In this document: one piece after another, positions 16,630 through 24,573 of the stretch | Layout of the letters: every line of letters begins with the position of its first letter | Position numbering within the stretch: the first letter of the stretch is position 1 | Origin: Microbacterium protaetiae | GTDB lineage: Bacteria > Actinomycetota > Actinomycetes > Actinomycetales > Microbacteriaceae | Assembly (NCBI RefSeq): GCF_004135285.1 | Contig: NZ_CP035494.1 | Coordinates: forward strand, 2,666,001-2,730,000 | Direction: 5' to 3' | Length of the DNA stretch: 64,000 bases | The notes under the pieces: generated by a model | The model's input: the letters and a program-made list of their open reading frames with translations, nothing else | Database searches by the model: none | Told to the model about the DNA's origin: nothing | Position numbers and translations under genes: made by a program

Positions 16630-17100
16630 ATGTCCGACGAGCCCCGCGTGCACCTGTCGCGTGCCGCCATGCCCGCCTACAAGGCGCTCGAGTCGTTCTC
16701 CAAGACGGTCAAGTCGGTTGCTGCCGACGCCGGTGTCGATGAGCGGCTGATCGAGATCGTGCAGCTGCACACATCACAGCTGAACGGCTGCGCCTTCTGT
16801 GTGCGCGTGCATCTGGACCGAGCGCTGAGCGCCGGCCTTGACGCCGACATCGTGACGCAGATTCCGGTGTGGCGTGAATCCGGGGTGTTCAGCGAGCGCG
16901 AGCGTGCCGGGCTCGAGCTGGCCGAGTCATTCGTGTACATCCACGACGGCGGCGTTCCCGACGACGTCTACGACCGCGTCGGCGGCGTGCTCTCTGAGCA
17001 GGAGTATGTGGCGCTGTGCTGGATTCTCGTGGCGATCAACTCGTTCAACCGCATCGCGATCGCCGGACGCTACCCGGTTGAGCCGCGGTCGGCCGAGTGA
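16630..17100 (+). CDS. Carboxymuconolactone decarboxylase/AhpD-like protein
   Basis: A 156-residue AhpD-fold protein. The redox motif is LHTSQLNGCAFCVRVHLD with Cys54, Cys57 and His61, the CxxCxxxH arrangement of AhpD-like alkylhydroperoxidases, preceded by the conserved Glu of the proton relay (IEIVQ). Such proteins reduce peroxides through the Cys pair; the electron donor is not visible here. The next gene starts in a GTGA overlap. Confidence 0.88.
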   Translation: MSDEPRVHLSRAAMPAYKALESFSKTVKSVAADAGVDERLIEIVQLHTSQLNGCAFCVRVHLDRALSAGLDADIVTQIPVWRESGVFSERERAGLELAESFVYIHDGGVPDDVYDRVGGVLSEQEYVALCWILVAINSFNRIAIAGRYPVEPRSAE

Positions 17101-17816
17101 GCGAGATCGCCGTACCCGGCGCCATCAACTTCCGCGACACGGGTGGTCTGCCGGCCGGCCCGGGGCGCACCCGCGCCGGAGTGCTGTTCCGTTCGGGGGA
17201 GTTGTCACGGGTCGCCGCGGAAGGACGGCGGGCGTTGGCCGCGCTGCATCTTCGCCGAGTCATCGACCTGCGTGCCGACGACGAGGTCGGTCAGGCGCCC
17301 AGTGCCCTCGACGGACTCGGGGTGACCACACAACGGGTGCCGCTGTTCCTCGGCTCGGTGGCATCCTTCTTCGCCGACGACCTGTCGCTCGAGCAGATGT
17401 ACCGGCACATCGTCGATGATGCCGCCGACCGTGTCGTCGACGTGGTGCGGGGTGTGCTGGCCGATCAGCCGGTGCTCGTGCACTGCACGGTGGGCAAGGA
17501 CCGCACCGGCGTCACTGTGGGGCTCACGCTGGCCGCGGCGGGAGTGGACGAGGCGGCCGTCGTCGACGACTATGCACGAACCGAGGGGATGCTGCCGGCC
17601 CGGCGCAGTCACGCGGTCGTGTCGTTTCTGCGCACCCAGCATCCCGAGGCTCGACACCTCGAAGAGCTCGCGATGCGCTCGCCGGCCCCGGTGATGCGCG
17701 GGCTGCTCGACGACCTGAGCCGGCGCTTCGGGTCGCCCGCCGACTATCTGCGTGCGGGCGGTCTGACCGACGACGAACTGAGCGAGTTGCGGAGGATTCT
17801 CGTCGAAGAAGGTTAG
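17097..17816 (+). CDS. Tyrosine-protein phosphatase (PTP/LipA-like)
   Basis: A 239-residue phosphatase. It opens with the family-typical NFRDTGGLP (residues 11-19) and FRSGELSRV, and its P-loop is HCTVGKDRTG with nucleophile Cys130 and Arg136. This group (Y_phosphatase3, Mycobacterium PtpB/Listeria LipA-like) dephosphorylates phosphotyrosine and in some cases phosphoinositides. Coupled to the AhpD-like gene by a GTGA overlap. Its stop codon lies inside the iron-box-like palindrome of the next gene. Confidence 0.9.
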   Translation: MSEIAVPGAINFRDTGGLPAGPGRTRAGVLFRSGELSRVAAEGRRALAALHLRRVIDLRADDEVGQAPSALDGLGVTTQRVPLFLGSVASFFADDLSLEQMYRHIVDDAADRVVDVVRGVLADQPVLVHCTVGKDRTGVTVGLTLAAAGVDEAAVVDDYARTEGMLPARRSHAVVSFLRTQHPEARHLEELAMRSPAPVMRGLLDDLSRRFGSPADYLRAGGLTDDELSELRRILVEEG

Positions 17817-17830
17817 GCATGCCTACCCTT
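17809..17830. promoter_or_regulatory. DtxR/IdeR-type iron box (probable)
   Basis: AAGGTTAGGCA and TGCCTACCCTT are reverse complements with one mismatch, giving a 22-bp palindrome centred at 17819/17820. The GGTTAGGC half matches the DtxR/IdeR consensus half-site style (TTAGGTTAGG). It covers the expected -35 region of the TACACT hexamer at 17835-17840 that serves the SIP-type gene, the position expected for iron-dependent repression. Confidence 0.65.
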
Positions 17831-17834
17831 GGGT

Positions 17835-17840
17835 TACACT
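17835..17840 (+). promoter_or_regulatory. -10 hexamer TACACT of the SIP-type gene
   Basis: Ends nine bases before the ATG at 17850; a GAAGGAG ribosome binding site overlaps the gap. The iron-box palindrome lies directly upstream. Confidence 0.5.
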
Positions 17841-17849
17841 GAAGGAGTC

Positions 17850-18317
17850 ATGAACACCTCCACTGTCGCCCCGATGAGTGCCGTCGCCCGCCGCGTGGCA
17901 CGCCGCGGCATCGTGCAGCATCTGATCGCAGCCGACGAATCGTCGCTGGCCGAGCTGCAGGCGCTGTTGGCCACGCTGCCGATCTGTGCGACCGGTCGGG
18001 TGTTCATCGAGGTGCCGGATGCGTCGTGGATCGGGCCGATCGACGTGCCGGGGCGAATGACCGTGACCTGGCTGGACCGCTCGCGTCACACAGGCCGCGT
18101 CGGAACCGGACAGTGCTGCGGGCGCGGCGATGCCCTCTCACGGGCGGTGATCGCGTGGGCCGATGAGATGCTGTGCGCCGAGACCGACCGCACCCGCATC
18201 CATCTGATGGGCGGCTACCTCGGCACCGCCGAGATCGTCGATCACCTCGTCGAGCACCACGGGCGCGCGCCGCAGACCATCCACACCCCCGAGCGCTTCG
18301 GACTCGGCACGCGCTGA
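17850..18317 (+). CDS. Siderophore-interacting-protein C-terminal domain protein
   Basis: A 155-residue protein resembling the NAD(P)H-binding C-terminal half of siderophore-interacting proteins (SIP/ViuB): HLIAADESSLAELQALLATL, then RVFIEVPD, and a late AWADEM segment. The FAD-binding N-terminal half of a full SIP (about 260-280 residues) is missing, so it cannot be a complete ferric-siderophore reductase; it may act with another protein or have another role. ATG chosen because GAAGGAG is directly upstream. Preceded by an iron-box-like palindrome, which supports a role in iron metabolism. Confidence 0.75.
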   Translation: MNTSTVAPMSAVARRVARRGIVQHLIAADESSLAELQALLATLPICATGRVFIEVPDASWIGPIDVPGRMTVTWLDRSRHTGRVGTGQCCGRGDALSRAVIAWADEMLCAETDRTRIHLMGGYLGTAEIVDHLVEHHGRAPQTIHTPERFGLGTR

Positions 18318-18321
18318 GAGC

Positions 18322-18771
18322 TCAGGAACTTGCGCGCGGCACGTAGTTGCCGTCTTCCAGTCCGGCCTCGATCTCGAATCGGTTGCGCAGCGGATCGGTG
18401 CCGGCCAGCAGATACAGCAGTGGCATCAGAATGCCGTAGCGCTGCCATTGGCGGGCGTGCACGGCCTCGTGGCGAAGCACCGTGGCGCTGGGCACGTCTG
18501 AGGTGAGAAAGCAGCGTCCCACGCACACGCCGCCCCGGCGGAACGTGCGCGGCGGCATGCCGTGGAACACCCACAGTTCACCGTGACGCTCGATGCGTCC
18601 GGTGCTCCAGATCGATCCCCAGATCCAGCCGACGATAGTGCCGTACCAAGCCCCGGCGTGGCTGATCGGTGAATCGAGCAGGAATCGGGGGATCAGGCGG
18701 TCCCAACGCTTGCCCCGCGCCAGCGCTCGGTCGGCGCGCTCGCGCCAGCCCGCGGGCGGCTGCCGGCTCAT
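18322..18771 (-). CDS. HExxH-motif protein of unknown function
   Basis: A 149-residue protein with a central hydrophobic stretch (about 42-56), a beta-rich middle (HGELWVFHGMPPRTF) and HEAVHARQWQRYG at 101-113, which has the HExxH zinc-binding pattern; acidic residues (FEIEAG) about 28 residues later could supply a third ligand. That suggests a small membrane-associated zinc peptidase-like fold, but no family was recognised and activity is not established. Starts in an ATGA overlap with the arginase-family gene, so it is its operon partner. Convergent with the SIP-type gene, ends four bases apart. Confidence 0.6.
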   Translation of the reverse strand: MSRQPPAGWRERADRALARGKRWDRLIPRFLLDSPISHAGAWYGTIVGWIWGSIWSTGRIERHGELWVFHGMPPRTFRRGGVCVGRCFLTSDVPSATVLRHEAVHARQWQRYGILMPLLYLLAGTDPLRNRFEIEAGLEDGNYVPRASS

Positions 18772-19577
18772 GCCAGCGCTCCGACGATGCGCAGGATGGC
18801 GCCCAGATCGTCGACGGCGACAGCCGGGGACGCCGGGGCGAAGCCGGCCAGCGAGGCTCCGACCAGCGGCACCTGAGAGCGCAATCGGGCCAGGGCCGCG
18901 GTCAACTCGGCCACGTGCACCCCGAACGGCACCGGCATGCTCACTCCGGTCATCTCCGGAGGGTCGAGAACATCGAGATCGACGTGCACGTACACGGCGT
19001 CGGCGCCCGCGACCGCGCGGATGAGTGCCTCGTCGTCGGCGAGGTCTTCGGCGAAAAGCTGTGCCATCTGCGAGGTGCCGATGTAGTCGTCTTCGGCGGG
19101 TTCGAGATCGCGGGCGCCCACCAGCACGACCTGCGTGGGCTTGACTCCCGCGCCGACCAGAGTGGGCTCGCCTTCGCCGAGCACCGCCCGCAGCGCCATG
19201 CCGGCGAACGCGCCCGAGGGAGACGAATCGGGGGTGTGCAGATCGCCGTGCGCGTCGCACCACACGACGGCGAGACCGGGATGGCGGGCCGCGGCGTGCG
19301 CTATCGCCGGCACCGCGACCCCGCAGTCGCCGCCCACGACCAGGGCAGGCTCGTCGGAGTGGGCCAGCTCTGCCTGCAGCAGGCGCTTGGTGTGCTCGAG
19401 TGCGCTCAGCCGGTGCACGCGCGTGCCCAGGCCCTCACCCGCTTCGAGGGGAACGTCGATGTGCGTGCACGCTGCACTGGGCAGGTCGCCTTCGATGGCC
19501 TGGGCGCCGTCGACCAGGAGCATCGCTCGTGCAGCGCCCGATCCCTGCCATTGAGGCGCGACGATGAAGCGCGTCAT
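18768..19577 (-). CDS. Arginase/ureohydrolase family protein
   Basis: A 269-residue ureohydrolase. Manganese-site motifs: GGDCG at 82-86, DAHGD at 108-112 and DLDVLDP near 200-206. In arginases the first motif is GGDHS and its His binds metal; here position 85 is Cys. The Asp ligands are all present. Such family members cleave guanidino or formimino groups; with the substitution the substrate and even activity are open. GGGAG lies upstream of the ATG. Followed by the HExxH gene in one unit. Confidence 0.82.
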   Translation of the reverse strand: MTRFIVAPQWQGSGAARAMLLVDGAQAIEGDLPSAACTHIDVPLEAGEGLGTRVHRLSALEHTKRLLQAELAHSDEPALVVGGDCGVAVPAIAHAAARHPGLAVVWCDAHGDLHTPDSSPSGAFAGMALRAVLGEGEPTLVGAGVKPTQVVLVGARDLEPAEDDYIGTSQMAQLFAEDLADDEALIRAVAGADAVYVHVDLDVLDPPEMTGVSMPVPFGVHVAELTAALARLRSQVPLVGASLAGFAPASPAVAVDDLGAILRIVGALA

Positions 19578-19666
19578 CGGTCATGCTCCCTTCTCGCCGA
19601 ACATGGATGCCGCAGCCCAGGATGGGCCGCGGCATCCATCGTCATGCGTCGTACGCGATCACACGG

Positions 19667-20452
19667 TCACTGGCCGGGCGTGTAGGGCGCCGACGGCGCG
19701 TCGATCGCCGACGGGGCGCTCGCTCCGCTCACGGCGGGCTTGTTGCCCACCTTCAGCGCGGCCAGCCGCGCCTCGACCTCGGTCAGCTCGCCGATGTCCT
19801 CGAGCTGGTTGAACTGCGCGTCCAGACTCGAGGCGGCCAGCTCCTGCTTGCCGGCGGCCAGGGCTTCTTCGCGACGGATCTTGTCTTCGAACCGGCCGAG
19901 TTCACTGGTCGGGTCCATGACATCGATCGACTTGACCGCGTCGGCCACCTTGTTCTGCGCCTCGGCCGTCTTCTGCCGCGCGATCAACTCCGACGACTTC
20001 GCCTTCAGCTGCTCGAGCTTCTGCTTCATGCCGTTCAGGCCGTCTTTGAGCTTGGCGACGGCATCGTTCTGCGCGGCCAGCTGCGGCTCGACTGCCTTGG
20101 CCTCGTTCTCGGACTGGATCTGGCGCTGCAGGGCGACCTTGGCGAGGTTGTCGAACTTGTCGGCTTCGTCGGTGTGCCCGCCGGCCCGTAGCTCGTCGGC
20201 CTTCTTGCTGGCTGCGACCGCCTTGTTGCCCCACTCGGTGGCGGACTGCAGATCTTCTTCGTGGTCGCGCTCGAGCAAGCGCAGATTGCCGATCGTCTCG
20301 GCGATCGCCGACTCGGCGTCGGCGATGTTGTTGGTGAAGTCGCGCACGAGCTGGTCGAGCATCTTCTTGGGGTCTTCGGCGGAGTCCAGCATTGCGTTGA
20401 CGTTCGCGCGCAAGAGCGTGGAGATCCGGCCGAAAATGGACTGCTTGGCCAT
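19667..20452 (-). CDS. pspA: PspA/IM30 family membrane-stress protein
   Basis: A 261-residue, almost wholly coiled-coil protein. The N-terminal amphipathic helix and LLRANVNAMLDSAEDPKKML, followed by QLVRDFTN, are the PspA/Vipp1 signature; a long helical hairpin runs to about residue 225 and a Pro/Ala tail follows. PspA proteins coat and stabilise the inner membrane under stress. AAGGAAC precedes the ATG; the open frame 5' of it is a shadow of the Gly-rich end of the upstream gene. It lies 52 bases after the TPM-domain gene, likely one operon. Confidence 0.92.
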   Translation of the reverse strand: MAKQSIFGRISTLLRANVNAMLDSAEDPKKMLDQLVRDFTNNIADAESAIAETIGNLRLLERDHEEDLQSATEWGNKAVAASKKADELRAGGHTDEADKFDNLAKVALQRQIQSENEAKAVEPQLAAQNDAVAKLKDGLNGMKQKLEQLKAKSSELIARQKTAEAQNKVADAVKSIDVMDPTSELGRFEDKIRREEALAAGKQELAASSLDAQFNQLEDIGELTEVEARLAALKVGNKPAVSGASAPSAIDAPSAPYTPGQ

Positions 20453-20504
20453 CAGGGTTCCTTCCTGTCGGGGTTCTGTGTCATATCGAGACTGTGGGTG
20501 CGGA

Positions 20505-22517
20505 TCAGAAGCGACCACCTCCCCGGCGGCTGCGGGTGCCGCCGCCACCGAAGCTTCCGGCGCTGAATCCACCACCGCCGCTGCGACTGCGGCTGCCGCC
20601 GCCGAAACCGCCGCCACGGCGGCCACCACCGCCGCCACCGAGCAGCGAATTGATCACGATGCCGCCCAAGACGGCGCCGAGCACGTTGTTGCCGCCGCCT
20701 GAGCCGGCCGGCGCGCCGCCGAACAGTCCGCCGGCGGTGCCGCCGAAGCCGCCCACGTCGGTCTGCGCCAACTGCAGGGCCTGGCCGGCCAGTTGATCGG
20801 CGCGCTGTGCGTGTTGAAGGGCCTGATCGGGGGCCGTGGACTGCAGCTGCTGCGCCTGGGCCAGTTCGGCGCCGGCCTGCGCGAGACGGGTGCGGGCGTC
20901 GGTGCCCACCCCGCCGCGCCGCGCGGTGACGTAGTCCTCGGCGGCCGAGACCTGAGCCTGTGCCTGCATCATCGTCTGGCCGAGCAGCTGCTGCGCCCGC
21001 TGCGCGAGGGTGGCGGCATCCCTGGCTCCCTGCAGCACCTGGTCGATCTGCGTGTTGACGGCCTCGAGTGCCTTGAGGGCGGCCAGCGGATGCTGCTGCG
21101 CGGCCGTCATGTCGGCCTTGGCCGCGTCGACCTGAGTGCGGGTGGCGGCGACGGCGGCTGCCACCTGCCCGTTCGGGTCGGGGATCGCCGATGCCGAGGC
21201 GATATCGCCTTCGAGATCGACGATCATCGCCGCGACGCTCTTCTGGCCGGTGGCAAGATCGGCGCCCAGCTTTCCGATGGCATTTTCGAGCAGTTGCGCC
21301 TGGTCGACAGCCTGCTCGGCGGCGCGGATCGCCACCGCCGCCTGCCCGCCGTTGCCCGCGTCGAGCTGCTGCTGGGCAGTGGTGAGCTGCTCGTCGGCGA
21401 AAGCGAGTCGCTGTTGCGCCTGCGCCGGGTTGTCGGCGACCGGTGCCAGCGCCTCGGGAGCATACGACGTCGACAGCTGCGCGAGTGTGGCCGATGCGGC
21501 ATCCAACGCCGCTCCCACCTTCGTGCGCTCGGCTTTCGTCTTCTGCAGCGCCTCGGGGGCGTTCTGTTCGAGCTTGCGCAACTCGTCGAACGCGGCGGCC
21601 TTCTCGTCGAGCACCTGATTCGCGTGCTCGCAGAGCTGCACGATCTGGGTGTTCCAGGCGCGCTTCTCTTGCTCGGTGTCTTCCTGCGCGTCGTCGAGCT
21701 TCTGCTTGAGCGCGAAGGCCTGGTCGAGGTCTGTCTTGGCCTGCTGCAGCGCCGCATGGAACTCGGTGGTGGCGTCGTCGCCGAACTGGGCGGCGGCAAA
21801 TCCCAGCTCCTGCTCGCTGGTGCGCACCGCATCGTCGGTCTGCACGAGAGCCGAACCCGCGCGCCGGGCGAGCTCTTCGACGCTGAGCTTCTGCAGGGCC
21901 GGTCCGGTGGCGGTCTTCGCCTTCTTGCGCCGCGAGCGCACGATCAGCCAGATCACGAGCACGATGACGGCGATGATCACCACGGCGATGATGATGCCGA
22001 TGATCGCCCCGCCGCCGCTGGAGGGTGCCCCGCCGGAGCCACCACCGGCGGCGTCTTTCAAACCGTCGACGGCCGCGCCAACGGCGCCCGCCCAGTCGCC
22101 GGAGGCCAGGGTGGGCTGGATGCGCTCCTGCTCGATGCGCGTCAACGCGTCGCTGGAGACAGGACCGGCGGAGTCGCCGGAGAGATAGAACTGCCGCGAG
22201 TCCACAGCCACGGCGAGCAGGTACTGGTTCGGGCCGAGTCCGTTGCGCTCTGCCGTCGTGTTCGCCCAGTCTTCGGCTGCAGAGGGGCCGGTGAATGTGG
22301 AGACGTAGACCGTCCACAGGTTCATGTCGGTGTCGTCGGCGAAACGTTGTGCCGCCTGCTCGGCATCGGCCAACTCCGACGAACTGAGTATGCCGACGTC
22401 GTCGAGAACGTAGTCCTGACCGAGCGTGACCGGGTCGGTGGCCGAGGCGGCCGCCGCCGGCGCGAGAACCAGAGCGGCGCACGCCGCGACGACGGCGATG
22501 AGGCGACGAAGGTGCAT
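20505..22517 (-). CDS. TPM-domain membrane protein with coiled coil and Gly-rich tail
   Basis: A 670-residue protein: signal peptide 1-26, extracytoplasmic TPM (TLP18.3/Psb32/MOLO-1) domain about 33-155, Gly/Ser linker, one transmembrane helix about 172-195 followed by a basic RSRRKK stop-transfer, a cytoplasmic Ala/Gln-rich coiled coil about 205-590, and a tail rich in GGGG, GFGGGS and SRSGGGG. The layout resembles actinobacterial YgcG-like proteins. Its place before pspA suggests envelope-stress sensing or membrane maintenance, which is inference. GGGAAGGGACC precedes the ATG. Confidence 0.88.
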   Translation of the reverse strand: MHLRRLIAVVAACAALVLAPAAAASATDPVTLGQDYVLDDVGILSSSELADAEQAAQRFADDTDMNLWTVYVSTFTGPSAAEDWANTTAERNGLGPNQYLLAVAVDSRQFYLSGDSAGPVSSDALTRIEQERIQPTLASGDWAGAVGAAVDGLKDAAGGGSGGAPSSGGGAIIGIIIAVVIIAVIVLVIWLIVRSRRKKAKTATGPALQKLSVEELARRAGSALVQTDDAVRTSEQELGFAAAQFGDDATTEFHAALQQAKTDLDQAFALKQKLDDAQEDTEQEKRAWNTQIVQLCEHANQVLDEKAAAFDELRKLEQNAPEALQKTKAERTKVGAALDAASATLAQLSTSYAPEALAPVADNPAQAQQRLAFADEQLTTAQQQLDAGNGGQAAVAIRAAEQAVDQAQLLENAIGKLGADLATGQKSVAAMIVDLEGDIASASAIPDPNGQVAAAVAATRTQVDAAKADMTAAQQHPLAALKALEAVNTQIDQVLQGARDAATLAQRAQQLLGQTMMQAQAQVSAAEDYVTARRGGVGTDARTRLAQAGAELAQAQQLQSTAPDQALQHAQRADQLAGQALQLAQTDVGGFGGTAGGLFGGAPAGSGGGNNVLGAVLGGIVINSLLGGGGGGRRGGGFGGGSRSRSGGGGFSAGSFGGGGTRSRRGGGRF

Positions 22518-22649
22518 CCGTGGTCCCTTCCCCTGAGACGCTCTACTGATGGTGAGTCTATTCAGACAGAGGCATACGACGGTAGGGGGCGGGTCGTTGC
22601 CGGCGATACGGAGTCGCAGCGTTTAGGCTTTCGGGTTCGGGAGGGCGAC

Positions 22650-23489
22650 ATGGACGACCGTTACGGAGCCGACGTGCTCGCGTCGGGATGGCGCACGCAG
22701 TTCCACCGCGAACTGGAGCGGGTGCCCGCCGATCGCGACGTGGTCGTCGAAGTCGCCGACGACGGGTACTGCGGAGCGGTGGTCTCGGTCTCGGGTGGGC
22801 TCGTGGAGCTCGAGGACCGGCGCGGCAAGCGCCGGATGTTCCCGCTTGGCCCGGGGTATCTCGTCGACGGCGAAGCGGTGATCCTCGTCGCACCGACGCC
22901 GAAAGCACCCGGCGGGCTGAAGCGCACGGCATCGGGCTCATTCGCCGCTTCCGACCAGCGCGCCCGCATCGCGCGCGCGTCGCGGATCTTCGTGGAGGGA
23001 CGGCACGACGCCGAGCTCGTCGAGAAGGTCTGGGGCGCCGACCTGCGCGCCGAAGGCGTGGTGGTCGAGTACCTGCAGGGCGTGGACCTGTTGGATGCCG
23101 CGCTGCGCGACGATCCGCCCTCGGCGTCGCGGCGCTACGGCGTGCTGGTGGACCACCTGGTACCCGGATCGAAAGAAGCGCGCATCGCCGAGGCCGTCGA
23201 GCGCGGCCCGCACGGCGCGCATGTGCGCATCGTCGGGCATCCGTTCATCGATGTGTGGCAGTGCGTGCGGCCTGCGGCGCTGGGGATCACGGCGTGGCCG
23301 GTGATCGGGCGCGAAGTGGAGTGGAAGGTCGGGATCTGCCGGGCTTTCGGCTGGCCCGCCGACGAGCAGGCCGACATCGCACGTGCGTGGCAGCACATCC
23401 TCTCGCGCGTGCACAGCTACCGCGACCTCGAACCGGCGCTGCTGGGACGCGTCGAAGAGCTCATCGACTTCGTCACCGTCGATGATTGA
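22650..23489 (+). CDS. DUF3097 family protein
   Basis: A 279-residue protein found widely in actinobacteria. An N-terminal small beta domain (VVVEVADDGYCGAVVSVSGG) is followed by RIFVEGRHDAELVEKVWG, which has the Glu-Gly-x-x-Asp pattern of Toprim domains, and by VVEYLQGVD and GVLVDHLVPGSKE (a DxxxxxS-like second acidic patch). A nucleic-acid-related role is plausible but unproven. ATG chosen with GGGAGGG upstream; TAGGCT at 22624-22629 is a likely -10. trmB follows at 19 bases. Confidence 0.85.
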   Translation: MDDRYGADVLASGWRTQFHRELERVPADRDVVVEVADDGYCGAVVSVSGGLVELEDRRGKRRMFPLGPGYLVDGEAVILVAPTPKAPGGLKRTASGSFAASDQRARIARASRIFVEGRHDAELVEKVWGADLRAEGVVVEYLQGVDLLDAALRDDPPSASRRYGVLVDHLVPGSKEARIAEAVERGPHGAHVRIVGHPFIDVWQCVRPAALGITAWPVIGREVEWKVGICRAFGWPADEQADIARAWQHILSRVHSYRDLEPALLGRVEELIDFVTVDD

Positions 23490-23496
23490 CCCCGCC

Positions 23497-23502
23497 TACG
23501 CT
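23497..23502 (+). promoter_or_regulatory. -10 hexamer TACGCT, leaderless promoter
   Basis: TACGCT, GGAGGG, then GTG at 23509; same arrangement as at ung. Confidence 0.5.
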
Positions 23503-23508
23503 GGAGGG

Positions 23509-24228
23509 GTGCACGATCCCGATCCCGCTCACCGCAAGCAGACCGTCTCGTTCGTGCGCCGCAGCGGACGCATGAGCGAGGGCCAGGAACGCGCCTGGGC
23601 CGAACTCTCGCCCCATTACCTGCTCGATGTGCCGCGAGAGATCTCCACCACGAGCGTGGCCCGCGACGCGCTCATCGATCCTGTGGCGGTGTGGGGCCGG
23701 TCGGCGCCGCTGATCGTGGAGATCGGATCGGGCCAGGGGCACGCGGTCGTGCACGCGGCATCCACGCGTCCCGAAATCGACTTCTTGGCGGTGGAGGTCT
23801 TCAAGGCGGGCCTGGCCCGCACGATGAAAGACGCCGACGCCGCCGGGGCGCGCAATCTGCGCCTCGTCGAGGCGAACGCCCCCGAGGTACTGGCGCATCT
23901 GCTGCCTGCGGCATCCGTCGATGAGATCTGGGTGTTCTTTCCCGACCCGTGGCACAAGAAGCGTCATACCAAGCGGCGACTGATAGCTCCGGAGTTCGCG
24001 GCGCTCGCCGCCCGGGCACTCACCCCCGGCGGGCTGCTGCGCCTGGCCACCGACTGGGAGGATTACGCCCTACAGATGGTCGAGGTGATGGATGCCGCTC
24101 CCGGCTTCCGCCGGGCGTTCGAGGGGGAGTGGGCGCCTCGGTACGAGGGTCGCGTGATGACCGCGTTCGAGCGCAAAGGACTGGCGGTCGGCCGCGATAT
24201 CCGCGACCTGGTGTACGAGCGGGTGTGA
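23509..24228 (+). CDS. trmB: tRNA (guanine-N7)-methyltransferase TrmB
   Basis: A 239-residue SAM enzyme that methylates G46 in the variable loop of tRNA. Starts near FVRRSGRMSEGQERAW, the family N-terminus; SAM-binding motif I is VEIGSGQGHAV, and the hallmark FFPDPWHKKRHTKRR follows in the centre. The longer open frame upstream overlaps DUF3097 and is not conserved. The GTG at 23509 fits the leaderless signal. The tRNA-Arg gene lies 43 bases downstream. Confidence 0.94.
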   Translation: MHDPDPAHRKQTVSFVRRSGRMSEGQERAWAELSPHYLLDVPREISTTSVARDALIDPVAVWGRSAPLIVEIGSGQGHAVVHAASTRPEIDFLAVEVFKAGLARTMKDADAAGARNLRLVEANAPEVLAHLLPAASVDEIWVFFPDPWHKKRHTKRRLIAPEFAALAARALTPGGLLRLATDWEDYALQMVEVMDAAPGFRRAFEGEWAPRYEGRVMTAFERKGLAVGRDIRDLVYERV

Positions 24229-24271
24229 GCGTCGGGCACGGGTGCAGCGCCCTGATAGTCTTGATCGGCAC

Positions 24272-24347
24272 GCCTCCGTAGCTCAGGGGATAGAGCGTTG
24301 GTTTCCGGTACCAAAGGTCGCAGGTTCGATTCCTGTCGGGGGCACCA
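24272..24347 (+). tRNA. tRNA-Arg (anticodon CCG)
   Basis: A complete cloverleaf of 73 bases plus encoded CCA. Acceptor GCCTCCG pairs with CGGGGGC (one G-U), D arm GCTC/GAGC, anticodon arm TTGGT-TTCCGGT-ACCAA with CCG at the anticodon, and T arm GCAGG-TTCGATT-CCTGT. It reads CGG, a common Arg codon in this genome. Confidence 0.95.
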
Positions 24348-24350
24348 TCC

Positions 24351-24384
24351 GTGAAAGGCCAGTCCGCAAGGGCCGGCCTTTCAC
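24351..24384 (+). terminator. Hairpin terminator of tRNA-Arg
   Basis: GTGAAAGGCC at 24351-24360 pairs perfectly with GGCCTTTCAC at 24375-24384. It begins three bases after the tRNA CCA. No long T-run follows. Confidence 0.7.
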
Positions 24385-24573
24385 ATCTCCCGGATCTGTC
24401 TGGCCGAGTCCTGGTGGACGGACTTCCCGTCACCTCTCCTCGCGTGACATGCGGATGGTCGCCCACTTTCGCGCCCACTCGGCGAACCACTGATCGACGA
24501 CTGTCGCGCCAGAACGCTCACTGAACGAGCCAAGCCGCTCTGTGGCATCCCGAAACTGCGCCAGGATGGGGCG

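Noticed and set aside
20505-20700. Gly-rich 3' end of the TPM gene as a separate PE/PGRS-like repeat gene
   Set aside because: It is in frame with and continuous to the TPM protein and is a normal tail for this family.
24272-24573. tRNA-Arg as an integration (att) site
   Set aside because: The tRNA is followed directly by its hairpin and 190 bases without a repeat of the tRNA 3' end; no integrase or phage-like gene follows.
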